A stretch of DNA of 11,521 nt, taken from the NCBI GenBank assembly GCA_002316385.1, contig DCDL01000043.1, positions 1-11,521 on the forward strand. Direction: 5' to 3'. The position numbers and the translations under genes are program-made. Numbering within the stretch: the stretch's first letter is position 1; each line of letters begins with the position of its first letter. Positions 1 through 6,178 of the stretch are shown piece by piece. The notes under the pieces were generated by a model that did not search any database, was not told the origin of the DNA, and saw nothing but the letters and a program-made list of their open reading frames with translations. Origin of the DNA: Clostridium sp. UBA1056 (GTDB taxonomy: Bacteria; Bacillota; Clostridia; Clostridiales; Clostridiaceae).

Positions 1-4
1 TATT

Positions 5-11
5 CCTCCTT
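5..11 (-). promoter_or_regulatory. Ribosome binding site of a gene beyond the left edge
   Basis: Read on the minus strand, this is AAGGAGG followed by ATA and then the window edge. It is a full Shine-Dalgarno match at the right distance for a start codon one to three bases outside the window. In clostridia the gene after sigH and a tRNA-Thr is usually tuf or rpmG, followed by secE-nusG, so a translation gene is expected. The identity is inferred from gene order only. Confidence 0.7.
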
Positions 12-77
12 ATATTAGAAAATAATTATATTTTCACTTTTTTAATGTAAACTTATCCACGTGTGTTGCAAAATAAC

Positions 78-153
78 TGGAGCTCATAACCGGGATTGAA
101 CCGGTGACCTCCACCTTACCAAGGTGACGCTCTACCTACTGAGCTATATGAGC
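78..153 (-). tRNA. tRNA-Thr (anticodon GGU)
   Basis: The minus strand folds as a complete 76-nt cloverleaf. The acceptor arm GCTCATA pairs with TATGAGC, the discriminator is U, and CCA is encoded at 80-78. The D arm contains AGCTCAGTAGGTAGAGC. The anticodon stem TCACC/GGTGG closes the loop TTGGTAA, with anticodon GGT at 120-118. The T arm is ACCGG-TTCAATC-CCGGT. A U discriminator is usual for bacterial tRNA-Thr. It reads ACC directly and ACU by wobble. The gene sits between sigH and the gene at the left edge, with its own perfect promoter 41 bases upstream. No terminator is visible after it, so it may be part of a longer transcript. Confidence 0.97.
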
Positions 154-157
154 ATTC

Positions 158-172
158 AATACATAATGTATT
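158..172. repeat. Short inverted repeat just upstream of tRNA-Thr
   Basis: The sequence is aatacat-a-atgtatt, a perfect 7-bp dyad about a single base. It ends five bases before the mature 5' end of the tRNA, in the expected transcript leader. It could fold weakly in the precursor or be a chance AT-rich palindrome. No function is assigned. Confidence 0.4.
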
Positions 173-200
173 CATTATAAAATATTTTTATCAGTTTCTT

Positions 201-229
201 ATTATATATGATTTTTTTTTATTTGTCAA
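201..229 (-). promoter_or_regulatory. Consensus sigma-A promoter of tRNA-Thr
   Basis: On the minus strand, TTGACA (229-224) and TATAAT (206-201) are separated by exactly 17 bases, a perfect match to the vegetative consensus. The spacer carries a run of nine A. Transcription would start near 194, about 41 bases before the tRNA. The -35 box lies only seven bases after the sigH stop codon, so tRNA output can be high and independent of sigH expression. Confidence 0.9.
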
Positions 230-236
230 TACGGTT

Positions 237-881
237 TCATCTTTGTTCTAAGCACTTCTCAAGTTTACGCTTTACCCGTTGAAGTGCATTATCAATAGAC
301 TTCGCTTGCCTATCCAAATCAGTTGCAATCTCTTGATAAGATTTACCATCTAGATAGGAATTTAAAACTTCCATCTCTAGTCCTGATAATACTTCCTCTA
401 TCTTACTTTCTATCCTTTCCATCTCTTCTCTATCTATTATCAATTCTTCCGGATCAGATACTTTTATTCCTGATAATATATCTAGTAGAGTTCTATCTGA
501 TTCTTCGTCATATATAGGCTTATTCAGAGAGACATAAGTATTTAATGGAATATGTTTTTGTCTTGTGGCAGTTTTTACAGCAGTAATTATCTGTCTTGTT
601 ATACATAATTCTGCGAAAACCTTAAAGGATGCTAATTTATCATCCTTAAAGTCCCTTATAGCTTTAAAAAGCCCAATCATTCCTTCTTGATATATATCCT
701 CTTTATCAGCGCCAATTAAAAAGTAAGATTTCGCTTTAGCTTTCACAAAGTTCTGGTATTTACAAAGAATGTATTCTAAAGCCCTATCATCTCCTGATTT
801 AGCCATAGCTACTAGTTCTTCATCCCTTTTACCCGTAAATATGGAGTTTAATTCATTATTGCCACTTGTATTCTCCAACAA
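237..881 (-). CDS. sigH: RNA polymerase sigma-H factor (sporulation, transition state)
   Basis: Sigma-70 family factor that directs RNA polymerase to early sporulation and post-exponential promoters. It closely resembles Bacillus subtilis SigH. The region-2 block (about residues 50-110) has YFLIGADKEDIYQEGM and ITAVKTATRQKHIPLN, for core binding, -10 recognition and melting. Region 4 (about 170-215) has SYQEIA and KSIDNALQRVKRKLEK, for -35 binding. The open frame runs up to a TTG at 893, but the only good ribosome binding site, GGAGGGG at 891-885, lies inside those first codons. The real start is therefore TTG at 881 (given here, 214 aa) or the adjacent TTG at 878. A promoter precedes it and no terminator follows before the tRNA-Thr promoter. 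Function is sure; the exact start is likely. Confidence 0.95.
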   Translation of the reverse strand: MLENTSGNNELNSIFTGKRDEELVAMAKSGDDRALEYILCKYQNFVKAKAKSYFLIGADKEDIYQEGMIGLFKAIRDFKDDKLASFKVFAELCITRQIITAVKTATRQKHIPLNTYVSLNKPIYDEESDRTLLDILSGIKVSDPEELIIDREEMERIESKIEEVLSGLEMEVLNSYLDGKSYQEIATDLDRQAKSIDNALQRVKRKLEKCLEQR

Positions 882-884
882 TAT

Positions 885-891
885 CCCCTCC
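885..891 (-). promoter_or_regulatory. Ribosome binding site deciding the sigH start
   Basis: GGAGGGG on the minus strand, followed by ATA and the tandem TTG codons at 881 and 878. Counted from the GGAGG core, spacing is five bases to the first TTG and eight to the second. It overlaps codons 1-3 of the longest reading frame, so that frame's upstream TTG at 893 cannot be the normal start. Confidence 0.8.
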
Positions 892-915
892 AAAGCATAA
901 ATGACCTTAATTGTA

Positions 916-945
916 ATTATACCTTAACAAAATTTATATAGTCAA
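916..945 (-). promoter_or_regulatory. Sigma-A-type promoter of sigH
   Basis: TTGACT (945-940) and TATAAT (921-916) on the minus strand with an 18-base spacer, in the gap between the yacP stop and sigH. The predicted start point is near 909, giving a leader of about 28 bases. It would let sigH be expressed apart from the mrnC-yacP cluster. In B. subtilis sigH is also read from a vegetative promoter and repressed by AbrB; no operator is identified here. Confidence 0.75.
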
Positions 946-951
946 GATATA

Positions 952-1461
952 TTATCTGCTTCTTCTTATCTTTTCTAGCTTTTCTGCCACTTCCTTATCT
1001 ATGGCTTCTTCAAAAAGATTTTTATTGTGGAAACTATTATTCTCACACTGCTTAGATATACTTTTATTTGTATCTTCAATCCAATGATAAAACTCTAGAG
1101 AAGATACCCTATTAGCACCTCTTTGAAATATTAATTGTTGTTCTAGAAAATCAGAAGTAACAACATAAACCTCTGATTTTCTACCTATATGATTTACAGT
1201 TCTTTCTATATAACTATCTGCAGTTTCATCATGCTTTGTAAAAACTACAGTTAAATTGCCTCTTCTCTCCTTCTTCTCTATACTTCCTTTTACCATATGT
1301 GCATCAAACACTAGTATTATTTTGCATCCCTTAAAGGCTGAGTAGTTAAGAAGTAAGTCTATAAGCCTATTTCTCGCAGCTTCGTAACTATAGTCTTTTA
1401 TAGTATTTAATTCTGGCCAGCTATTAATTACATTATACCCATCCACAAAAATTTGCTTCAA
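952..1461 (-). CDS. yacP: NYN/PIN-like ribosome-associated endoribonuclease Rae1 (YacP)
   Basis: Homologue of B. subtilis YacP/Rae1, an endonuclease that cuts mRNA in the ribosomal A site in a translation-dependent way. The 169 aa match the family's usual length of about 170. The NYN fold is visible: FVDGYNVI at the N-terminus (D7, N10), VFDAH (D53), KHDETADSYIE (D78, D82) and VVTSD (D104) supply the acidic metal-binding cluster. A basic, helical tail (about 145-169) ends it. Translation starts at TTG (1461) behind GAGGT with a 6-base spacer; no in-frame ATG lies nearby. It follows rlmB after 18 bases, so the two are surely co-transcribed. The ribosome-linked role fits neighbours that mature and methylate 23S rRNA. 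Family assignment is firm; the A-site activity is transferred from Bacillus. Confidence 0.92.
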   Translation of the reverse strand: MKQIFVDGYNVINSWPELNTIKDYSYEAARNRLIDLLLNYSAFKGCKIILVFDAHMVKGSIEKKERRGNLTVVFTKHDETADSYIERTVNHIGRKSEVYVVTSDFLEQQLIFQRGANRVSSLEFYHWIEDTNKSISKQCENNSFHNKNLFEEAIDKEVAEKLEKIRRSR

Positions 1462-1479
1462 CTCTATACCTCATTTACC

Positions 1480-2391
1480 CTACTTCAATCTTTGTTTTAA
1501 TATTTCATAGCTTATCATTCCGCATGCTACTGATGCATTTAGTGAATTAACCTTTCCTACCATAGGTATTTTAACTAATACATCACATTTTGATTTAGTT
1601 AGCTTCGAAATACCTTTGCCTTCACTTCCTATAACTAAAGCTACAGCTCCTTTTAAATCAGCATCATAACAATATTGTGTTCCATGCATATCTGCTCCAT
1701 ATATCCATATACCAGCTTCTTTCAATTCATCTATAGCCACATTTATATTAGTAATTTTAGCAATCTTTATATATTCTGTAGCTCCAGCTGAAGTTTTATA
1801 AACAGTAGGTGTAACTCCTACATTTTTTCTCTTTGGTATTATTATTCCATGTACTCCACAAACCTCTGCTATTCTAATTATAGAACCAAAATTATGAGGA
1901 TCCTCTATTTCATCTAGTACTAATATAAAAGGATCTTCACCTTTTTCCTCAGCTTTATTAAGTATATCTGATATATTGCAATAGTTATATGGAGTTACTA
2001 TAGCAATTACCCCTTGATGCGCACCTGTTTCACTCATACCATCTAATTTTGCTCTATCCACATATTTAACTACCACTGATTTTTCTTTAGCTAAAGCTGT
2101 AACTACACTTATAGATCCTTTAGTATCTCCCTGTGCTATCATTATATGTTCTATAGTCCTATCAGATTTTAATGCTTCGATAACTGCATTTCTTCCTTCT
2201 ATCATATCTTCTCTTGCAGTTCCCCTAAATCCTTCTGCTCTTACATTGCTCTTGATATTTTCATTTCTGTAAGGTTGATTATTTTTTCCTTCAGTGTTTA
2301 TATCTCCTACAAATCTATTATTATCTCTTCTATTTTTCCCTATACGCTTAGGCCTATCACTGTTTTTACTACCTCTTTTTTTATCTTCCAT
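1480..2391 (-). CDS. rlmB: 23S rRNA (guanosine-2'-O-)-methyltransferase RlmB, TrmH/SpoU family
   Basis: SPOUT-class, SAM-dependent 2'-O-ribose methyltransferase; E. coli RlmB modifies G2251 in the P-loop of 23S rRNA. Residues 1-60 are a Lys/Arg/Asn-rich, low-complexity extension, common in Firmicute members. The RNA-binding substrate domain starts near 62 (IEGRNAVIEAL). The knotted catalytic domain shows all three SpoU motifs: DPHNFGSIIR (N147, R153), ALVIGSEGKGIS (251-262) and IPMVGKVNSLNASVA (275-289), the last holding the SAM-binding knot. ATG start with AGGAG nine bases upstream. It lies between thyX (40-base gap) and yacP. The exact target base is inferred by family; a close paralogue such as TrmH is less likely because of the synteny and the RlmB-type N-terminal domain. 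Confidence 0.93.
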   Translation of the reverse strand: MEDKKRGSKNSDRPKRIGKNRRDNNRFVGDINTEGKNNQPYRNENIKSNVRAEGFRGTAREDMIEGRNAVIEALKSDRTIEHIMIAQGDTKGSISVVTALAKEKSVVVKYVDRAKLDGMSETGAHQGVIAIVTPYNYCNISDILNKAEEKGEDPFILVLDEIEDPHNFGSIIRIAEVCGVHGIIIPKRKNVGVTPTVYKTSAGATEYIKIAKITNINVAIDELKEAGIWIYGADMHGTQYCYDADLKGAVALVIGSEGKGISKLTKSKCDVLVKIPMVGKVNSLNASVACGMISYEILKQRLK

Positions 2392-2431
2392 ATCTCATCG
2401 CTCCTACTATCTAATTCTTATATATCTATTT

Positions 2432-3235
2432 TTATAGAGACAAATACTTATTCCTTATTTCTACAGGCTTACCACAAGTCATAGCTCCTTCTGAGCATCT
2501 TCCATTTACACAACTTGGACCAGATACTAAAAATAAGTTTGGTGCTACCTTTTTTACTTCTTTCAGCATATCATCTGCTAAATCTCTTATTTCCCATTGA
2601 GCTCTCATACAACACCTATGGCTGAAGAAATTCATAAGCTCCCTAGCATTCATTGTAACCACAATCTTCGTTGCACATGCATTAGGAAACACATATCTGG
2701 CATCTTCAATAGCTGCTTTCTCTGCTTTAGATCTTAATGATTTTAGCTCTTTTTCTTCAAGTTCCTCACATTTCTTTCTTTCTTTATATTCTTCAATATA
2801 CTCTTCTAAATTAGAAACTTTAAGTGCTTCCACTAATTTATCATAATCTTCTTGGTCTCTTCTCATAGCCTCTACAAAAATAGCCTTACACTTTTCATCT
2901 TTTGCTATAGATGGAGGAATTATGTATTCAAAAGCATCTAATTTCACATATCTTTGACTTTGTTGAGAATAAGAAGCTATTCTGTGTCTCACTAGTTGAT
3001 GAGTCAAGCTTCTAGATACCCCTTCAATTCCAAAAGTAAAGCTTACATGTTCCATTGGAGAATGGTGACCATAGCTACTTAACATCTTTATAAATTTACT
3101 AGTAGCATTTTCATCTAACCCCTCTGTTATTTCATCAATTCCCACTGAACTATAACATAATTTAGCAGCTGCTGCTACTATTTTTTCCGGATTTGGAGTA
3201 AACTCCAAAAGTTTAACTTTTACCATTATTATCAC
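2432..3235 (-). CDS. thyX: Flavin-dependent thymidylate synthase ThyX
   Basis: Makes dTMP from dUMP using methylene-tetrahydrofolate, with FAD and NAD(P)H as reductant; unrelated to ThyA. The hallmark ThyX motif, RHRxxS then SxR, is present as RHRIASYSQQSQR (residues 83-95 of the long frame). Other conserved blocks are HHSPMEHVSFTF (57-68) and NARELMNFFSHRCCMRAQWEIR near the C-terminus. The long frame starts with GTG at 3235. The ATG at 3226 (codon 4, 264 aa) is the likelier start because a GAGTGAT element sits just before it. Either way the gene overlaps the end of mrnC (23 or 14 bases), which indicates translational coupling. A 35-residue Lys/Glu-rich helical stretch (about 140-175) is typical of the longer clostridial forms. 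No thyA is visible in the window. Confidence 0.96.
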   Translation of the reverse strand: MIIMVKVKLLEFTPNPEKIVAAAAKLCYSSVGIDEITEGLDENATSKFIKMLSSYGHHSPMEHVSFTFGIEGVSRSLTHQLVRHRIASYSQQSQRYVKLDAFEYIIPPSIAKDEKCKAIFVEAMRRDQEDYDKLVEALKVSNLEEYIEEYKERKKCEELEEKELKSLRSKAEKAAIEDARYVFPNACATKIVVTMNARELMNFFSHRCCMRAQWEIRDLADDMLKEVKKVAPNLFLVSGPSCVNGRCSEGAMTCGKPVEIRNKYLSL

Positions 3236-3638
3236 TCATTTCAATAATTTTATTAAGTAGGTAATTTAATCTTTCATTCTTTCCTGCAATATATAAATAT
3301 CCTATTACAGCTTCAAATCCCGTTGCCCATCTATATTCACCGACATCTGCATTTTTAGGTGTGCTAGATTTGGTGTTTCTCCCCCTCTTAAACACTGACA
3401 TTTCATCTTCATCAAGCATATCTAAGATTAATTTTGCATAATTACTCTGTGACTTTGCTTTAACGTAATTAACTGTTCTTAAATGCAACTGCTGCACTTT
3501 CAAAGTTTTATTTTCACCTACTAAATAGGTTCTTATAAATACTTCATATACTGCATCCCCTATAAAAGCAAGGGTTAATGGGTTTATTAAATGTGCTTCC
3601 TTTGCACTAAATTTTTCTTTTAATAAATCAAACTCCAT
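3213..3638 (-). CDS. mrnC: Mini-ribonuclease III (23S rRNA maturation)
   Basis: Stand-alone RNase III catalytic domain without the double-stranded-RNA-binding domain. In B. subtilis it trims the double-stranded stalk of precursor 23S rRNA. The RNase III signature is visible as LAFIGDAVYEVFIR (D28, E32) and, near the C-terminus, YRWATGFEAVIGYLYI with E109. At 141 aa it has the family's normal size. ATG start with AAGGAG six bases upstream and a near-perfect promoter 50 bases upstream make it the first gene of the mrnC-thyX-rlmB-yacP cluster; its 3' end overlaps thyX. In many Firmicutes cysS directly precedes it, but here that place is empty. Confidence 0.95.
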   Translation of the reverse strand: MEFDLLKEKFSAKEAHLINPLTLAFIGDAVYEVFIRTYLVGENKTLKVQQLHLRTVNYVKAKSQSNYAKLILDMLDEDEMSVFKRGRNTKSSTPKNADVGEYRWATGFEAVIGYLYIAGKNERLNYLLNKIIEMSDNNGKS

Positions 3639-3687
3639 ATTTTTCTCCTTAACGAGATGAATCCTATTTTAATAATTAAACATAACC

Positions 3688-3716
3688 ATTATATATTTTC
3701 ATGATTTTATAGTCAA
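3688..3716 (-). promoter_or_regulatory. Sigma-A promoter of the mrnC-thyX-rlmB-yacP cluster
   Basis: TTGACT (3716-3711) and TATAAT (3693-3688) on the minus strand with a 17-base spacer, one mismatch from consensus. Transcription would start near 3681, giving a leader of about 42 bases that contains AAGGAG at 3650-3645. This makes the cluster independent of proS upstream. Confidence 0.85.
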
Positions 3717-3895
3717 ATTTATGTTTTCTATAAGAAATCTATTTTTATTAATACATCACTTCTAGAATTCAACTCCAAAATCCTCTATCACTTAGAATAA
3801 TACAAGCAACTTTACATTCCATTTTAAAAAATAATCTTCTAAGCTTTTAATATTTAAATTCTAGGATTATAAGAATAGGACCATATTTTATAATA

Positions 3896-3935
3896 AGTCC
3901 TATTAATTTAACTTGTGTTGTTAATTAATAGGACT
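3896..3935. repeat. Strong inverted repeat, possible terminator or attenuator
   Basis: Left arm agtcctattaatt (3896-3908) and right arm aattaataggact (3923-3935) are perfectly complementary over 13 bp. After a one-base bulge the stem continues with AAC:GTT, closing a 7-base loop. Another copy of aataggac (3874-3881) can pair with the same left arm (3897-3904) instead, so two mutually exclusive hairpins are possible. A clean U-run is missing on both strands, so a classical intrinsic terminator is not proven. It lies about 240 bases after proS. Confidence 0.6.
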
Positions 3936-3947
3936 ATAGACAACGCC

Positions 3948-3962
3948 TGTAAACACTTTACA
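3948..3962. repeat. 15-base dyad
   Basis: tgtaaa-cac-tttaca, a perfect 6-bp inverted repeat with a 3-base centre. The size and symmetry resemble a dimeric repressor operator, but no gene start or promoter that it could control is visible within about 200 bases. No function is assigned. Confidence 0.35.
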
Positions 3963-4008
3963 TTTTACTGAGTATCCAAAGTACAAACCCCTTATATTTA
4001 CTGATTAA

Positions 4009-4052
4009 GTAACACTTTAGCATTTTAAAATTTTAAAATGTTAAAATGTTAC
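4009..4052. repeat. 44-base near-perfect palindrome
   Basis: It is centred between 4030 and 4031. The inner 20 bases (4021-4040) are a perfect palindrome with no loop. The outer arms gtaaca (4009-4014) and tgttac (4047-4052) also match about the same axis, with a few mismatches at 4015-4020/4041-4046. Copies of aaaatgtt at 4035, 4043 and 4059 overlap it. As RNA it would be a weak A/U hairpin; as DNA it could extrude or bind a symmetrical protein. Confidence 0.65.
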
Positions 4053-4145
4053 ATATATAAAATGTTATATATTTCTATAGATAAAATTTTATATATACCC
4101 CATATTAATCAATAGAGTAATTTCATAGAGAACTTTATATTTACC

Positions 4146-4170
4146 TATTACAATAAATCAATTTGTAATA
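4146..4170. repeat. AT-only hairpin just after proS
   Basis: tattacaa (4146-4153) pairs with ttgtaata (4163-4170) across a 9-base loop, beginning seven bases after the proS stop on the minus strand. With a single G:C pair and no U-run behind it, it is at best a weak 3' end element. I could not find a better terminator next to proS. Confidence 0.35.
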
Positions 4171-4176
4171 ATACAA

Positions 4177-5889
4177 TTAAAATTTCACATTATTCTCCAA
4201 GAACTCTTTTTCTATTCTAGATACTATTGCTTCTATTTTGACTTCTTCAATATCTTGATTTTTTCTTAACTTAAATTCAACTATATCTTCTACTATTTTT
4301 TTACCTACTGTTACTCTTATTGGAATTCCGATTAAATCAGAATCCTTAAATTTAACTCCAACTCTTTCATTTCTATCATCTAAAAGTACCTCTATTCCTC
4401 TTGACTTTAGTTCTTCATAAATTTTCTCTGCCATCTTCATTTGTTCCTCATCCTTAACATTGGCAGGCATTATTATTACTTTATATGGTGCAACAGCCAT
4501 TGGCCAAATGATTCCATTTTCATCATGGTGCTGTTCAATTATAGCTGCTACAGTTCTATTAACACCAATTCCATAACATCCCATTACTAAAGGTACAGAC
4601 TTACCATTTTCATCTAAATAGTTAGCTCCCATAGCTTGTGAATACTTAGTTCCAAGCTTAAATATATGCCCAACTTCTACACCTCTTCTAATATTTATTG
4701 GACTTCCACACTTAGGGCACATGTCTCCCTCTGATACAAGCTTATAGTCCCCTACTATACCTTTAAAGTCTCTTTCATAATTTACATTTTCATAATGGTA
4801 TCCTGTATCATTGGCACCAATTATGAAATTGCTCATTCTAGTAACTTCTTCATCCACAAGCAGTATATCTACTTTTAACCCAATTGGACCTGCAAATCCT
4901 ATTTCTGCTGATGTAGCGTTTAACACTGTTTCCGCATCAGCCATTTCTAGTTCCATAACTCCACCTAATGCATTAGAAACCTTTGTTTCATTTAAACTTC
5001 TATCTCCTCTAACCATTACCCCAATAACTTTATCATCAGCTTTATATATTAGAGTTTTTGCAAACTTCTTATCGTTAGTATTAAAGAAGGCTACTAATTC
5101 CTCTATGGTTCTTACATTAGGAGTTTCTGTCTTTTTTAACTCCTTTTCTACTTCTCTCTCTACTTCTTCTAATTTAGATGTCGCCTTTTCTGTATTAGCA
5201 GCATAGCTACAACTAGTACAGAAAGCTATTTCATCTTCTCCTATATCAGATTTAACCATAAACTCTGCTGAACCTGACCCTCCCATAGCTCCTGAATCTG
5301 CTTCTACAGCACTAAATTCTAAGTCACATCTAGTGAATATTTTATTGTAGGCTTCATACATTTTCATATAAGATATGTCTAAACATTCATTATCTTTATC
5401 AAAACTATAGGCATCTTTCATTATAAATTCTCTAGATCTCATAACTCCAAATCTAGGTCTTCTTTCATCTCTATATTTTGTTTGTATTTGATAAAGCTTT
5501 AAAGGCAATTGCTTGTAAGATTTAATCTCATTTCTAGCTAAGTCTGTAAATACTTCTTCATGGGTTGGTCCAAGACAAAAATCTCTTCCATTTCTATCTT
5601 TAACTCTAAACATTTCTGGTCCCATAACATCCCATCTTCCAGACTCTTGCCATAAATCTGCTGGTATAAGTGCAGAAGCTAAAAATTCTTGAGCACCTGC
5701 TCTATCCATTTCTTCTCTAACTATATTTTCTACATTTTTTAATACTCTAACTCCATTAGGCATAAAAGTATATATTCCTGTAGCTGATTTTCTTATCATT
5801 CCAGCTCTTAACATAAGCTTATGACTTGCTATTTCGGCTTCACCTGGAACTTCTCTTAGCGTACTTATTAACATTTTTGATAATTTCAT
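4177..5889 (-). CDS. proS: Prolyl-tRNA synthetase, bacterial type with editing domain
   Basis: Class II synthetase that charges tRNA-Pro in the cytoplasm. At 570 aa it has the full length of the bacterial, editing-competent type. The catalytic core carries motif 1 (about 30-70), the GPTHEE block (108-112), motif 2 (YRDERRPRFGVMRSREF, 139-155) and motif 3 (GCYGIGVNR, 437-445). The inserted YbaK-like domain that clears mischarged Ala-tRNA spans about 224-405 and keeps FAKTL with K279, the position known to matter in the E. coli enzyme. Cysteine pairs C224/C227 and C391/C394 flank the insertion. The anticodon-binding domain covers about 470-570 (GVKFKDSDLIGIP). ATG start behind GAGGTG. Expression is controlled by a T-box leader directly upstream. 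Nothing is missing. Confidence 0.98.
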   Translation of the reverse strand: MKLSKMLISTLREVPGEAEIASHKLMLRAGMIRKSATGIYTFMPNGVRVLKNVENIVREEMDRAGAQEFLASALIPADLWQESGRWDVMGPEMFRVKDRNGRDFCLGPTHEEVFTDLARNEIKSYKQLPLKLYQIQTKYRDERRPRFGVMRSREFIMKDAYSFDKDNECLDISYMKMYEAYNKIFTRCDLEFSAVEADSGAMGGSGSAEFMVKSDIGEDEIAFCTSCSYAANTEKATSKLEEVEREVEKELKKTETPNVRTIEELVAFFNTNDKKFAKTLIYKADDKVIGVMVRGDRSLNETKVSNALGGVMELEMADAETVLNATSAEIGFAGPIGLKVDILLVDEEVTRMSNFIIGANDTGYHYENVNYERDFKGIVGDYKLVSEGDMCPKCGSPINIRRGVEVGHIFKLGTKYSQAMGANYLDENGKSVPLVMGCYGIGVNRTVAAIIEQHHDENGIIWPMAVAPYKVIIMPANVKDEEQMKMAEKIYEELKSRGIEVLLDDRNERVGVKFKDSDLIGIPIRVTVGKKIVEDIVEFKLRKNQDIEEVKIEAIVSRIEKEFLENNVKF

Positions 5890-5921
5890 TTTCCATTCAC
5901 CTCATAATTGTATTTATTGAT

Positions 5922-5958
5922 AAAAAAATAGAACCCACCCTATTAGGGCGAATTCTAT
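5922..5958 (-). terminator. Regulated intrinsic terminator of the proS T-box
   Basis: On the minus strand, ATAGAATTCGCCC and GGGTGGGTTCTAT form a 13-bp stem (some G:U pairs) around a 5-base loop, ending in seven U. It overlaps the sequence needed for the antiterminator that includes the T-box at 5971-5959, so the two folds exclude each other. It lies 33 bases before the proS start. Confidence 0.93.
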
Positions 5959-6108
5959 CGCGGTACCACCTAAATTTATACTTGATTTCATAACGGCTCA
6001 TGCCGGTAGTTAAAACTACTGTTCAGAAGCAGGTTCAAAACGTGTGAAAATCTTTCAGCCCATGAATTTTCTCTCTGTGGATATGTTTCTACTATTCTTC
6101 CTCATCAC
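5922..6108 (-). promoter_or_regulatory. T-box riboswitch, proline specifier (CCU)
   Basis: tRNA-sensing leader that lets transcription reach proS only when uncharged tRNA-Pro is bound. Read on the minus strand, Stem I begins with GAAG (6100-6097), which pairs with CTTC (6029-6026). Just before that 3' strand, GAA is followed by the specifier codon CCT (6033-6031) and the usual purine (G6030). Stem I also shows the AGTAG and AGAGAG blocks near its 5' side. The conserved T-box AGGTGGTACCGCG is at 5971-5959; its TGGT (5968-5965) would pair with an ACCA-type end, as expected if tRNA-Pro has an A discriminator. A terminator follows. Specifier and downstream gene agree, so the assignment is firm. 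Confidence 0.96.
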
Positions 6109-6136
6109 ATATTGATATTAATTTTTAATAAACATT

Positions 6137-6145
6137 ATTATATCA
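6137..6145 (-). promoter_or_regulatory. Extended -10 promoter of the proS leader
   Basis: TGATATAAT on the minus strand: a perfect TATAAT (6142-6137) preceded by the TG-N extension. No good -35 box is found at 17 bases (AAGCAA), which the extended -10 can compensate. The start point would be near 6130, about 20 bases before the first recognisable T-box leader base. It sits in the 36 bases after the ispD stop. Confidence 0.7.
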
Positions 6146-6178
6146 TATATCTTTAAATCTTGCTTATATATTTATATT

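Larger units (their letters stand above)
3639..4176. other. 538-base gap without a recognisable gene
   Basis: No open frame with a ribosome binding site and family-like sequence is seen on either strand; stops are dense. The stretch is very A/T-rich. It holds the mrnC promoter at its mrnC side, a strong hairpin with a competing partner (3874-3935), a 15-base dyad (3948-3962), a direct repeat (3952-3967 and 4011-4027), a 44-base near-palindrome (4009-4052), three copies of aaaatgtt (4035-4066) and a weak hairpin after proS (4146-4170). In relatives this position often carries cysS; I could not recognise any remnant of it. Confidence 0.6.

Noticed and set aside
25..53. Possible promoter TTTACA/TATAAT on the minus strand after tRNA-Thr
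   Set aside because: The -10 is perfect but the best -35 gives only a 15-base spacer, and the start point would leave a leader of under 20 bases. The TATAAT is also part of a gaaaata/tattttc dyad. Too weak to list.
4009..4066. CRISPR-like or phage attachment repeats
   Set aside because: The repeats are short, AT-only and touching, with no regular spacers, no leader, no cas or integrase gene nearby.
3639..4176. Degenerate cysS or another pseudogene in the gap
   Set aside because: No stretch on either strand reads as a recognisable part of CysS (no HIGH or KMSKS-like motif) or another family.
4811..5206. 131-codon open frame on the plus strand inside proS
   Set aside because: It is fully antisense to a strongly conserved part of proS (the editing domain); its product is Ser/Ile/Leu-rich without any family feature.
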